Positions 1 through 6,531 of a stretch of DNA of 13,888 nt are shown one piece after another (positions within the stretch are counted from its first letter, which is position 1; each line of letters opens with the position of its first letter). Below the pieces are notes generated by a model that was not told where the DNA came from, did not search any database, and was given only the letters and a program-made list of their open reading frames with translations. The translations under genes and the position numbers were made by a program. Source of the stretch: Bacteroides sp. (lineage in GTDB: Bacteria > Bacteroidota > Bacteroidia > Bacteroidales > Bacteroidaceae); the NCBI GenBank assembly GCA_030152865.1, contig JASLIW010000121.1:1-13888 (forward strand), read 5' to 3'.

Positions 1-348
1 TAGAATAAGAAAGGAAGTATAGTCTTGTAAAATTAGAATAGTAAACCCCTTATTATTGTGATTAATAAATCAGTTGATGAGTTACAAGTAAGTGCAAACC
101 AATAAGTTATATCTATTGCTTATAGTAATAGTTAAAGTATATGAGGCGATTTTAAGGATATTGGCGGTATTGTTGTATATTATCACTTTTGTATAGGGTG
201 TAAGTAATTGATATCCAGTGCATATAGCCTCTGTATTTAAGCTTTGCTTGAATACGTTAATGGGCATATTAGAATTGTATTAGTATAAAGCTGAATTATT
301 GCTTGCTAAATGTGAATTTATAAGGGTGAAATAAAATAGGATTGTATA
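1..348. other. AT-rich region with no supportable gene
   Basis: This stretch is strongly AT-rich and has no open frame with recognisable protein content on either strand. A 61-codon frame on the minus strand (267 down to 82) has a composition expected of random AT-rich DNA and no family resemblance. The only structure I see is the hairpin at 233-255. The region may be the tail of an intergenic spacer whose upstream gene lies outside the window. Confidence 0.6.
233..255. repeat. 10-bp inverted repeat with 3-nt loop
   Basis: The left arm (233-242) GTATTTAAGC and right arm (246-255) GCTTGAATAC pair over 10 positions, with one G-T wobble, around a TTT loop. No T-tract follows on either strand, so it does not read as an intrinsic terminator. 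It lies in otherwise featureless AT-rich DNA about 200 bp upstream of the first gene. It could be a protein-binding palindrome or chance in AT-rich sequence. Confidence 0.35.
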
Positions 349-379
349 TTGTTTTTGTAAACACTTCTTTTTATATTTG
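349..379 (+). promoter_or_regulatory. Bacteroidota-type promoter of the XRE regulator gene
   Basis: A perfect -7 box TATATTTG lies at 372-379 (consensus TAnnTTTG) and a TTG at 349-351 sits 20 nt upstream, matching the -33 element and its usual spacing in this phylum. Transcription would start near 386. That leaves a leader of roughly 57 nt before the ATG at 443 and places the alternative TTG start at 407 inside the leader. Confidence 0.6.
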
Positions 380-442
380 TGATATCAAACCTAAAATAAG
401 TCTTACTTGCTACCCCAAATACGATATAACTACTTGATACAG

Positions 443-907
443 ATGGATATAAAAGACCGAGTGAAGCTGATAATGGATCAAGAATCCCTGACATCTAGTG
501 AATTTGCCGATCGGGCAGATATTCAGCAGTCCACTTTTTCTCATTTTATAAATGGAAGAAATAAAGCAAGCTTGGATGTAGTTATGAAAATTCACCAGGC
601 CTTTGAGCAGGTGCGCTTAGAATGGCTTCTTTATGGTAAGGGTGAGATGTATGATCAAATATCGCAAGGAAATGGAGGTTCATCCTCCAATAATGCTTCT
701 ATCTTTACTGAGAAAGATTTTAACAATAATGGGCATAGTGTGCAGCCTACTTCCTCTTTGGAGGGACTTAGTGCAGCGGCTCCTATCTTTATGCAGCAAG
801 CCCAACATCAGGTAGCAGCGAGTCCGGCCAAACCAGTTCGTAAAATAACAGAGATACGTGTCTTTTTCGATGATAATACCTATGAGGTGTTTCGTGCGGG
901 AGAGTAA
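443..907 (+). CDS. XRE-family helix-turn-helix DNA-binding protein
   Basis: Predicted cytoplasmic transcription regulator of 154 residues. Residues about 3-65 form a Cro/C1-type helix-turn-helix domain: the segment SSEFADRADIQQSTFSHFINGRN (roughly 18-40) shows the typical two-helix pattern, followed by a helix ending in the EWLLYGKGEMY stretch common in this family. Residues about 72-130 are a low-complexity linker rich in Ser, Asn, Gln and Ala. The end (about 133-152) is a short predicted beta segment, TEIRVFFDDNTYEVF. I chose the ATG at 443 over an in-frame TTG at 407 because the family normally begins MDIKDR and the upstream residues look like translated leader. It has its own promoter, and pyrK follows after 77 nt from a separate promoter. 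The DNA target is unknown; control of itself or of pyrKD is possible but not shown. Confidence 0.85.
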   Translation: MDIKDRVKLIMDQESLTSSEFADRADIQQSTFSHFINGRNKASLDVVMKIHQAFEQVRLEWLLYGKGEMYDQISQGNGGSSSNNASIFTEKDFNNNGHSVQPTSSLEGLSAAAPIFMQQAQHQVAASPAKPVRKITEIRVFFDDNTYEVFRAGE

Positions 908-947
908 ATCTTTTTCTACTATTCTTCCTGTTTTTAAGGAATAGAGC

Positions 948-955
948 TATCTTTG
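948..955 (+). promoter_or_regulatory. -7 promoter box of pyrK-pyrD
   Basis: TATCTTTG matches TAnnTTTG exactly and ends 29 nt before the pyrK ATG, giving a predicted start of transcription near 962. No good TTTG is found at the -33 distance. The pyrimidine genes may therefore be transcribed independently of the regulator gene upstream, although no terminator separates the two. Confidence 0.5.
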
Positions 956-984
956 TATTCCAGATTATCAAAGACCTTCATAAT

Positions 985-1764
985 ATGACAAAAAAGAGAA
1001 TTCTAGATCTGGAAGTCACAGCCAATCTCGACTTGAATGAGAGCTATGTACTCATCAAAGCAAGTTCCTCAGAGATTCTGCCTGAATGCCAAGCCGGACA
1101 GTTTGCACAGCTCCGCGTTGACGGCTCCAGCACCACTTATTTACGTAGACCTATTTCTATCAATTGGGTAGATAAAGAGAAGAATGAAGTGTGGTTTCTC
1201 ATACAGAAAGTGGGAGACGGTACGCAACGTTTGGCTCAATATAAAGAGGGAGATACACTCAATGTGATACTTCCGCTAGGAAACACCTTTAGCCTGCCTG
1301 AGTCGCAGATTAAGCGTCCACTGCTAGTGGGAGGTGGTGTAGGTGTGGCCCCCATGCTCTTGTTGGGTAAGCAGCTGCACGAGCAGGGCTATGATCCCAT
1401 CTTCCTATTGGGTGCTCGCTCTAAGAAGGATTTACTCGAGCTCGAGCTTTTTAGCGATTTAGGAACAGTATATACCACTACAGAAGACGGTAGCTTTGGT
1501 GAGAAAGGCTTTGTTACTCAACATTCGGTCTTACGCACTCAGTGCTTTAGTAAGATCTACTCTTGCGGTCCCAAACCCATGATGCAGGCTATTGCAGCCT
1601 ATGCGAAAGAGAAAAATGTGGCCTGTGAAGTCTCTTTGGAGAATACCATGGCTTGTGGCATAGGTGCTTGTTTGTGCTGTGTGGAAGATACGCCAAAAGG
1701 GCATGTATGTGCCTGTACAGAAGGTCCTGTTTTTGATTTAAAAGATTTGCTATGGGAGATTTAA
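985..1764 (+). CDS. pyrK: Dihydroorotate dehydrogenase B electron transfer subunit
   Basis: PyrK carries FAD and a [2Fe-2S] cluster and links the FMN of PyrD to NAD(H), so that dihydroorotate oxidation to orotate in pyrimidine synthesis can use NAD+. The 259 residues have the ferredoxin-reductase-like layout. The FAD-binding motif RRPISI is at 54-59 and the glycine-rich nucleotide motif GGGVGVAPM at 116-124. The C-terminal cluster motif has Cys224, Cys229, Cys232 (with an extra Cys231), and Cys242 or Cys244 as the fourth ligand. Length is normal for the family (about 250-265). Its last codons overlap the start of pyrD by 13 nt, so the two subunits are translationally coupled, as expected for a stable complex. 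The extra cysteines leave the fourth ligand uncertain. Confidence 0.95.
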   Translation: MTKKRILDLEVTANLDLNESYVLIKASSSEILPECQAGQFAQLRVDGSSTTYLRRPISINWVDKEKNEVWFLIQKVGDGTQRLAQYKEGDTLNVILPLGNTFSLPESQIKRPLLVGGGVGVAPMLLLGKQLHEQGYDPIFLLGARSKKDLLELELFSDLGTVYTTTEDGSFGEKGFVTQHSVLRTQCFSKIYSCGPKPMMQAIAAYAKEKNVACEVSLENTMACGIGACLCCVEDTPKGHVCACTEGPVFDLKDLLWEI

Positions 1765-2669
1765 ACTTAGAAGTAAATATAGGAGGCTTAAGCCTAAAGA
1801 ATCCCGTAATGACTGCCTCGGGTACATTTGGCTATGGCGCAGAATTTGAAGATTTTATCGATATTAATGAGCTGGGTGGCATCCTAGTCAAGGGCACTAC
1901 ACTGCATCATCGGGAGGGCAATCCTTACCCCCGTATGGCAGAGACTCCTATGGGGATGCTCAATGCCGTAGGCCTTCAAAACAAAGGGGTAGATTACTTT
2001 GTCAAGCACATCAATCCCGGGCTCAAATCGCTCCAGACAGCTGTTCTAGTCAATGTAAATGGCTCTACGATTGAAGAGTATGTACAGACGGCCCAAGCGA
2101 TCAATGACTTAGATAACATCCCCGCTATTGAGCTCAATATATCTTGCCCCAATGTAAAAGAAGGAGGTATGGCCTTTGGCGTATCTCCTACGCAAGCAGC
2201 TGCAGTGGTCAAGGCGGTGCGTGAGGTCTATCACAAGCCTCTTATTGTTAAGTTATCTCCCAATGTAACAGATATTGCTGAGATTGCTCGAGTGGTAGAA
2301 GCCGAGGGAGCAGATGGCATCTCCTTGATTAATACAGTACTGGGTATGGCTATTGATGCTGAAAAGCAACGTCCTGTGCTCTCTACTGTCACAGGTGGCT
2401 TGTCGGGCCCCTGTGTTAAGCCTATAGCGCTTAGAATGGTGTGGCAAGTGGCACAGGCAGTAAAAGTGCCTGTGATAGGTATGGGTGGTATTTCAACGGC
2501 TACCGATGCAATAGAGTTCTTATTAGCAGGTGCAACAGCTATTCAGATAGGCACAGCTAATTTTGTAGAGCCGACTGTCACTATCGATGTTTTAAATGGC
2601 ATTAAAGCCTATATGAAGCGTCATCAGCTCACCGATATTCATCAGCTTATCGGAGCTTTAAAATATTAA
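1752..2669 (+). CDS. pyrD: Dihydroorotate dehydrogenase class 1B, catalytic subunit
   Basis: Cytoplasmic FMN enzyme of the fourth step of de novo UMP synthesis, oxidising dihydroorotate to orotate. The 305-residue TIM barrel is of normal length. NISCPNVKEGG at 129-139 contains Cys132, the catalytic base that marks class 1 enzymes (class 2 uses Ser). NPVMTASGTFGYG (17-29) and NAVGLQN (71-77) are FMN/substrate motifs, Lys167 lies in VKLSPN, and GMGGI at 243-247 belongs to the FMN phosphate site. The neighbouring pyrK supports class 1B over 1A. The start overlaps pyrK by 13 nt. A terminator follows 32 nt after the stop, so the pair forms a two-gene unit. Confidence 0.96.
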   Translation: MGDLNLEVNIGGLSLKNPVMTASGTFGYGAEFEDFIDINELGGILVKGTTLHHREGNPYPRMAETPMGMLNAVGLQNKGVDYFVKHINPGLKSLQTAVLVNVNGSTIEEYVQTAQAINDLDNIPAIELNISCPNVKEGGMAFGVSPTQAAAVVKAVREVYHKPLIVKLSPNVTDIAEIARVVEAEGADGISLINTVLGMAIDAEKQRPVLSTVTGGLSGPCVKPIALRMVWQVAQAVKVPVIGMGGISTATDAIEFLLAGATAIQIGTANFVEPTVTIDVLNGIKAYMKRHQLTDIHQLIGALKY

Positions 2670-2701
2670 TTCAAGGATTTTATTTCTTTAAACTTGTGCT
2701 T

Positions 2702-2740
2702 AAGAAGCCCCAAGGTCGTTTTGACCCTGGGGCTTCTTTC
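2702..2740 (+). terminator. Intrinsic terminator after pyrD
   Basis: A 16-bp stem (2702-2717 with 2723-2738) has one A-C mismatch (2713/2727) and a 5-nt loop, and the stem ends in a T-rich stretch. It closes the pyrK-pyrD unit and insulates the toxin-antitoxin cassette downstream. Confidence 0.88.
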
Positions 2741-2787
2741 TTAAAAAAAGTTATTATTATGCTTATAAACACTTTAGTATAAGCTCT

Positions 2788-2811
2788 AAATGTAATTAAT
2801 TAGTTACATTT
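2788..2811. promoter_or_regulatory. 24-bp palindrome, probable antitoxin operator
   Basis: Positions 2788-2811 form an inverted repeat centred between 2799 and 2800. Eleven of 12 base pairs match, with the only mismatch at 2796/2803; the inner core is TTAATTA-like and the outer arms are AAATGTAA and TTACATTT. The right arm overlaps the -7 box of the toxin-antitoxin promoter, so a dimeric HTH protein bound here would block transcription. That is the usual autoregulation of type II toxin-antitoxin operons by the antitoxin or the complex. The binding partner is inferred from position only. Confidence 0.6.
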
Positions 2812-2812
2812 G
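2805..2812 (+). promoter_or_regulatory. -7 promoter box of the toxin-antitoxin operon
   Basis: TACATTTG matches TAnnTTTG exactly. It ends 27 nt before the ATG at 2840 and is partly buried in the palindrome. Transcription would begin near 2819, downstream of the in-frame TTG at 2810, which rules that TTG out as a start. No clear -33 TTTG is seen at 19-21 nt upstream. Confidence 0.5.
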
Positions 2813-2839
2813 GGGTATGAGAAACACAAGATAATAAGA

Positions 2840-3187
2840 ATGCGTCAAATATTATATTCTGACGAATTTGAAGAATTCTATTCTTCACAAAGCGATAAGA
2901 TAAAGTTGAAGTTTGATTATGTTTTAAATATTATACAGTCTGTATACAATATAAACACTAAGTTTGTAAAGAAAATAGTAAATACGGACTTGTATGAAAT
3001 GCGAATAGTAGTAGGTGTCAATCAATATCGGACCATTTTATTTGCAGTAGATAATAAAAATATAATCTTATCACAACGAGTTATTCTACTTAATTCTTTT
3101 CTAAAGAAATCGACAAAAGATTATAAGTCGGAGATTAAGTTGGCAGAAAAAATCCTCAAAAATTTAAGTTATGACTCAAATAGATGA
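2840..3187 (+). CDS. RelE/ParE-superfamily toxin, HigB/Gp49-like
   Basis: Predicted toxin of a type II system, by family usually a ribosome-dependent mRNA endoribonuclease; the activity of this one is inferred. The 115 residues show the Gp49/HigB-like pattern: an N-terminal helical part (DEFEEFYSSQSDKIKLKF), then the strands LYEMRIV (51-57) and QYRTILFAV (62-70), then LLNSFLKKSTKDYKSEIKLA (about 83-102), which resembles the family's usual FxKKTxKTPxxEIxxA block but has Lys-Asp-Tyr in place of Lys-Thr-Pro. I chose the ATG at 2840 because the longer TTG frame from 2810 begins inside the promoter. The stop overlaps the antitoxin start by 17 nt. G+C is about 26% over 2881-3120, far below the neighbours, which suggests horizontal acquisition. 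Confidence 0.82.
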   Translation: MRQILYSDEFEEFYSSQSDKIKLKFDYVLNIIQSVYNINTKFVKKIVNTDLYEMRIVVGVNQYRTILFAVDNKNIILSQRVILLNSFLKKSTKDYKSEIKLAEKILKNLSYDSNR

Positions 3188-3476
3188 AAGTAAGATAAGC
3201 AAGCTAAAGAGTTTTAATACTCATTTGGATGAGAAGTATGGTAAGCCAGGTACAGCAGATAGAGTGGAGTTTAATGCTAAATCGATTGCCTATTACTATG
3301 GGGAGATTTTGCGTGAGAAAAGGTTGATGAAAAACTTAACTCAGCAAGAATTGGCTGATCGTATTGGTCGTAAAAGATCTTATATCGGAAAAATAGAGCG
3401 AGGCCAGACAGATATGCAGCTTTCCAGCTTTATTCGAATAGCTAGAGAGTTAGATATAGAAATAAAACTATCTTAG
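3171..3476 (+). CDS. XRE-family antitoxin, HigA-like
   Basis: Predicted antitoxin of 101 residues that neutralises the toxin encoded just upstream and represses the operon. The C-terminal half is a clear Cro/C1 helix-turn-helix domain: ILREKRLMKNLTQQELADRI with RSYIGKIERGQTD covers residues about 46-81, and the helix LSSFIRIARELDIEI ends the protein. Residues 1-40 form a charged N-terminal extension that probably contacts the toxin. The toxin-first gene order and the 17-nt overlap are typical of HigBA-type modules. Base composition is nearer to 40% G+C in the HTH part, noticeably higher than in the toxin gene. The palindrome at 2788-2811 is its most likely operator. A bidirectional terminator follows directly. 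Confidence 0.85.
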   Translation: MTQIDESKISKLKSFNTHLDEKYGKPGTADRVEFNAKSIAYYYGEILREKRLMKNLTQQELADRIGRKRSYIGKIERGQTDMQLSSFIRIARELDIEIKLS

Positions 3477-3478
3477 TC

Positions 3479-3510
3479 AAAAGCCTTGTAGCACCTGCTA
3501 CAAGGCTTTT
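3479..3510. terminator. Bidirectional terminator between the antitoxin gene and trmD
   Basis: A perfect inverted repeat of 15 positions (3479-3493 with 3496-3510, effectively a 14-bp stem with a 4-nt loop) begins with AAAA and ends with TTTT. It can therefore end transcription from the left (toxin-antitoxin) and from the right (trmD, minus strand). It lies 2 nt after the antitoxin stop and 13 nt beyond the trmD stop. Confidence 0.9.
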
Positions 3511-3523
3511 ATTCTTTATAATA

Positions 3524-4204
3524 TTACTTCTTTTCTAATAAGTCAGGTCGTAGGCGCTTGGTGCGCTCTAGCGACTGTTGCAGTTCCCACTCTTTGATTT
3601 TGGCCTCGTGGCCTGAGAGTAAGACATCGGGCACTTTCCAGCCCTTGTAGTCTGCTGGACGTGTATAAACAGGTGCAGCTAGTAGATTGTCTTGAAAAGA
3701 GTCTGAAAGAGCCGATTGCTCATCCGAGATTACCCCTGGAATGATACGAATAATGGCATCGGCCATAACCGCAGCAGGGAGCTCTCCACCTGTCAAAACA
3801 AAGTCGCCGATGCTGACTTCCTTAGTAATGAGGTGTTCACGTATGCGGTAGTCTATGCCCTTGAAGTGTCCGCAGAGTATGATGAGGTTTTGCTGGAGCG
3901 ATAAGGAGTTGGCCATGGGCTGGTCAAACTGCGCTCCGTCTGGTGTCACAAAGATCACTTCGTCGTAATCTCTTTCGGCCTTGAGGGCTTCTATGCAACG
4001 CTCTACGGGCTCTATCTGCATCACCATTCCAGCAAATCCACCGTAGGGATAATCATCCACACGCTTGTGTTTGTCGAGCGTGTAGTCACGCAGGTTGTGT
4101 ATATGTACTTCGGCTAGGCCCTTATCTTGGGCACGCTTCATAATGGAGCAGTTAAAAAAGCCTTCAATCATTTCGGGCAATACGCTAATTATATCTATTC
4201 GCAT
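3524..4204 (-). CDS. trmD: tRNA (guanine(37)-N1)-methyltransferase
   Basis: Uses S-adenosylmethionine to methylate N1 of G37 next to the anticodon in tRNAs reading CNN codons, preventing +1 frameshifting. The 226 residues begin MRIDIISVLPEM, a typical TrmD start. VDDYPYGGFAGMVM (49-62), CGHFKGIDYRI (111-121) and SIGDFVLTGGELPAAVMADA (131-150) make up the trefoil-knot cofactor site and the dimer interface. The conserved SALSDSFQ (164-171) and PVYTRP motifs follow. The HFKG variant in place of the RYEG seen in proteobacteria is, as I recall, common in Bacteroidota. The gene is transcribed away from ligA and converges on the toxin-antitoxin cassette. It is not in the usual rpsP-rimM-trmD-rplS order of many bacteria. 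Confidence 0.96.
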   Translation of the reverse strand: MRIDIISVLPEMIEGFFNCSIMKRAQDKGLAEVHIHNLRDYTLDKHKRVDDYPYGGFAGMVMQIEPVERCIEALKAERDYDEVIFVTPDGAQFDQPMANSLSLQQNLIILCGHFKGIDYRIREHLITKEVSIGDFVLTGGELPAAVMADAIIRIIPGVISDEQSALSDSFQDNLLAAPVYTRPADYKGWKVPDVLLSGHEAKIKEWELQQSLERTKRLRPDLLEKK

Positions 4205-4230
4205 AATCTCTTCAAATCTATGTTTGGATG

Positions 4231-4238
4231 CAAAAATA
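4231..4238 (-). promoter_or_regulatory. -7 promoter box of trmD
   Basis: On the minus strand, TATTTTTG (4238 to 4231) matches TAnnTTTG and lies 26 nt upstream of the trmD ATG. A TTTG at 4257-4254 is only 15 nt upstream of it, shorter than usual. A second match, TAGATTTG at 4220-4213, is only 8 nt from the start codon and would give an almost leaderless message, so I prefer the first. Confidence 0.42.
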
Positions 4239-4390
4239 AAGCTTTTCTATGGACAAAACCTTATGTTGGGCTCAAATAGATTGAAATACCCGCTTTTACC
4301 TCTTGCTTGGGCTGTAATGTGTCGTTTTCTGGCTTGAATTTTAAGTAACAAATGCCGATTGCTTCCATTTTATATCTACGGATATTATTG

Positions 4391-4398
4391 TAACTTTG
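4391..4398 (+). promoter_or_regulatory. -7 promoter box of ligA
   Basis: TAACTTTG matches TAnnTTTG and ends 23 nt before the ligA ATG. A weak TTTT at 4368-4371 lies 19 nt upstream in the -33 position. The trmD and ligA promoters are thus back to back in a 217-nt spacer that otherwise shows nothing I recognise. Confidence 0.5.
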
Positions 4399-4421
4399 TC
4401 TGGAAACAATTTAGATAATGC

Positions 4422-6428
4422 ATGAACGCCAAAGATAGAATTGAAGAGTTGCGCAGCTACCTTCACCAACAAAATTATAAATATTATGTGCTGAGTCAGC
4501 CTGAAATCAGCGATCAGGAGTTTGATAAACTGCTTCGTGAGCTACAGGAGTTAGAACAGGCACATCCCGAGTATGCCGATCCCAACTCACCGACACAGCG
4601 TGTGGGGAGCGATATAGACAAACGTTTTGAGCAAAAAACACACAAATACCCTATGCTCTCTCTTTCCAACACCTACTCTGAAGCTGAGGTAGAAGAGTTT
4701 TACCAGCGGGTGAGCAAGGGCTTGGAGGGCGAACCCTTTGAGCTATGCTGTGAGTTGAAGTTTGATGGTACTTCCATCTCTCTGACCTACAAAGGGGGTA
4801 AGCTGGTGGATGCCGTAACTCGTGGCGATGGGACACAGGGCGATATTGTAACCGAAAACGTGAAAACCATTCACTCCATACCCTTGGTGCTCAATGCGGG
4901 CAATTACCCCGATGAGTTTGAGATACGTGGAGAGATTTTGATGCCCTGGGCTGTTTTTGAGCAGCTCAATGCCGAGAAGGAAGCCCGAGAAGAGGCGCTC
5001 TTTGCCAATCCTCGTAATGCAGCCTCGGGTACGCTAAAGCTGCAAAATTCTTCGGTGGTAGCCACACGTAAGTTAGATGCCTACCTCTATTATTTATTGG
5101 GTCAGGCGCTTCCACACGATGGGCACTATGAAAACCTCCAAGAAGCGCAACGCTGGGGTTTTAAAATCTCTACTGAGGCACGTAAGTGCCAAAACCTGCA
5201 AGAGGTGTTTGACTTTATCCACCACTGGGATGTGGCTCGTAAAGAGTTGCCTGTGGCTACCGATGGTATCGTGATCAAGGTCAATAGCCTGGCTCAGCAA
5301 GAGCTGCTAGGCTATACGGCCAAATCGCCACGTTGGGCCATTGCTTACAAGTTTCAGGCCGAACAAGCCTGTACCCGCCTTAATGAAGTGAGCTATCAGG
5401 TAGGTAGAACTGGAGCGATAACACCTGTAGCCAATCTAGATGCTGTACAGCTTTCGGGTACGGTAGTGCGTCGTGCCTCGCTACACAATGAGGACATTAT
5501 CCAAGGTTTAGATCTTCATATCGGAGATCTAGTCTATGTAGAAAAAGGAGGTGAAATCATTCCTAAAATCACCGATGTCAATCGGGAGGCAAGAGATGCT
5601 CAGCTGGGGCCTAAGGTCGAATTTATCAAGAATTGCCCAGAGTGTGGTACACCTTTGGTGCGTTATGAGGGAGAAGCGGCCCATTACTGCCCCAATGAAA
5701 CGGGCTGTCCTACACAGATAAAGGGACGTATTGTGCACTTCATCAGCCGCAGAGCCATGAATATAGATGGTCTAGGCCCTGAAACGGTTGATCTGCTATA
5801 CAAAGAGGACTTGCTGCATAATCCAGCCGATTTGTACAGCCTAAGCTTTGAGCAGCTTCATGGGCTAGAACGTATTGGCGAGAAGACTGCTCAAAACATT
5901 ATAACAGGAGTAGAAGCCAGTAAGGAGGTGCCTTTTGCTCGTGTCTTATTTGCGCTGGGTATTCGTTTTGTGGGCGAGACAGTAGCCAAGAAGCTAGCAC
6001 AGGCCTTTCCTTCGATCCAAGATTTGGCTCAAGCCTCTTTTGACACCCTGATCGGTGTAGATGAGATTGGTGAGAAAATTGCTCAGAGCATCCTCAATTA
6101 TTTTGCGAAGGAGGAAAACAGGCAGATGGTGGATCGTTTGGTAGCTTATGGCTTGCAGCTTCATCAGGATGAAGAGGAGCTGGCTAAGCAGACCAATAGC
6201 TTGGCTGGGGCAGCGATTGTGATAAGTGGTGTATTCCATATTCACAGCCGAGATGAGTATAAGGCGCTCATTGAGCAGCATGGAGGCCGAAACACCTCAA
6301 GTATTTCCAAAAAGACAGATTATGTACTGGCTGGCGACAAAATGGGGCCTGCTAAGCTGGAGAAAGCCCAAAAGCTGGGCATTCAGATTCTCTCCGAGGA
6401 GGAGTTTTTGAAAATGATTCAAGACTAG
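4422..6428 (+). CDS. ligA: NAD+-dependent DNA ligase
   Basis: Seals nicks in duplex DNA during replication and repair using NAD+. The 668 residues have the full bacterial LigA layout. Domain Ia (about 1-70) binds NMN and includes YYVLSQPEISDQEFD. In the adenylation domain the nucleophile is Lys113 in ELKFDG. The OB fold follows (about 320-400, with YQVGRTGAITPVANL). A Cys4 zinc finger has Cys405, Cys408, Cys423 and Cys429. Helix-hairpin-helix repeats span about 435-590 (NIDGLG, LERIGEKTA, LGIRFVGE, IGEKIAQSI). A C-terminal BRCT domain runs from about 594 (GAAIVISGVF, TDYVLAG, EEEFLKMI). Length is normal and no key residue is missing. It is a single-gene unit between its own promoter and dapA. 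Confidence 0.98.
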   Translation: MNAKDRIEELRSYLHQQNYKYYVLSQPEISDQEFDKLLRELQELEQAHPEYADPNSPTQRVGSDIDKRFEQKTHKYPMLSLSNTYSEAEVEEFYQRVSKGLEGEPFELCCELKFDGTSISLTYKGGKLVDAVTRGDGTQGDIVTENVKTIHSIPLVLNAGNYPDEFEIRGEILMPWAVFEQLNAEKEAREEALFANPRNAASGTLKLQNSSVVATRKLDAYLYYLLGQALPHDGHYENLQEAQRWGFKISTEARKCQNLQEVFDFIHHWDVARKELPVATDGIVIKVNSLAQQELLGYTAKSPRWAIAYKFQAEQACTRLNEVSYQVGRTGAITPVANLDAVQLSGTVVRRASLHNEDIIQGLDLHIGDLVYVEKGGEIIPKITDVNREARDAQLGPKVEFIKNCPECGTPLVRYEGEAAHYCPNETGCPTQIKGRIVHFISRRAMNIDGLGPETVDLLYKEDLLHNPADLYSLSFEQLHGLERIGEKTAQNIITGVEASKEVPFARVLFALGIRFVGETVAKKLAQAFPSIQDLAQASFDTLIGVDEIGEKIAQSILNYFAKEENRQMVDRLVAYGLQLHQDEEELAKQTNSLAGAAIVISGVFHIHSRDEYKALIEQHGGRNTSSISKKTDYVLAGDKMGPAKLEKAQKLGIQILSEEEFLKMIQD

Positions 6429-6429
6429 C

Positions 6430-6458
6430 CTCTAAAGCTTAGTACATAATATTTAGAG
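6430..6458. repeat. 7-bp inverted repeat after ligA
   Basis: CTCTAAA (6430-6436) pairs with TTTAGAG (6452-6458) around a 15-nt AT-rich loop, one base after the ligA stop. There is no T-tract, so it is at best a weak terminator or an mRNA 3'-end structure. Confidence 0.3.
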
Positions 6459-6462
6459 AACA

Positions 6463-6477
6463 TCGAATATAGTTCGA
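6463..6477. promoter_or_regulatory. Possible operator at the dapA promoter (TCGAA-N5-TTCGA)
   Basis: A perfect 5-bp inverted repeat spaced by 5 nt covers the place where the -33 element of dapA should be, and no TTTG is present there. A third TCGAA occurs at 6502-6506, just downstream of the -7 box. The repeat is short, so chance is possible. No regulator is known from this window. Confidence 0.25.
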
Positions 6478-6486
6478 AAATATTGC

Positions 6487-6494
6487 TATTTTTG
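6487..6494 (+). promoter_or_regulatory. -7 promoter box of dapA
   Basis: TATTTTTG matches TAnnTTTG and ends 37 nt before the dapA ATG, predicting a start of transcription near 6501. No canonical -33 TTTG is visible at the proper distance. Confidence 0.48.
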
Positions 6495-6531
6495 CTAATA
6501 ATCGAACGAAAGAGACTTCAAGTTAAAACTC

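Noticed and set aside
82..267. 61-codon minus-strand frame in the first spacer
   Set aside because: Composition is that of random AT-rich DNA, with no promoter box or family pattern supporting it.
407..442. TTG start extending the XRE regulator by 12 residues
   Set aside because: The family start MDIKDR matches the ATG at 443, and the extra residues have no family support and lie in the predicted leader.
919..944. Weak hairpin between the XRE gene and pyrK as a terminator
   Set aside because: The stem is only about 8 bp with a wobble and a 10-nt loop, AT-rich, and no T-tract follows; it more likely reflects chance.
2810..2839. TTG start extending the toxin by 10 residues
   Set aside because: The TTG is part of the predicted -7 box and lies upstream of the expected transcription start; the toxin fold begins at the ATG at 2840.
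4095..4337. 80-codon plus-strand frame across the trmD start and the spacer
   Set aside because: Its first half is antisense to trmD, the rest crosses the trmD/ligA promoter region, and there is no family resemblance.
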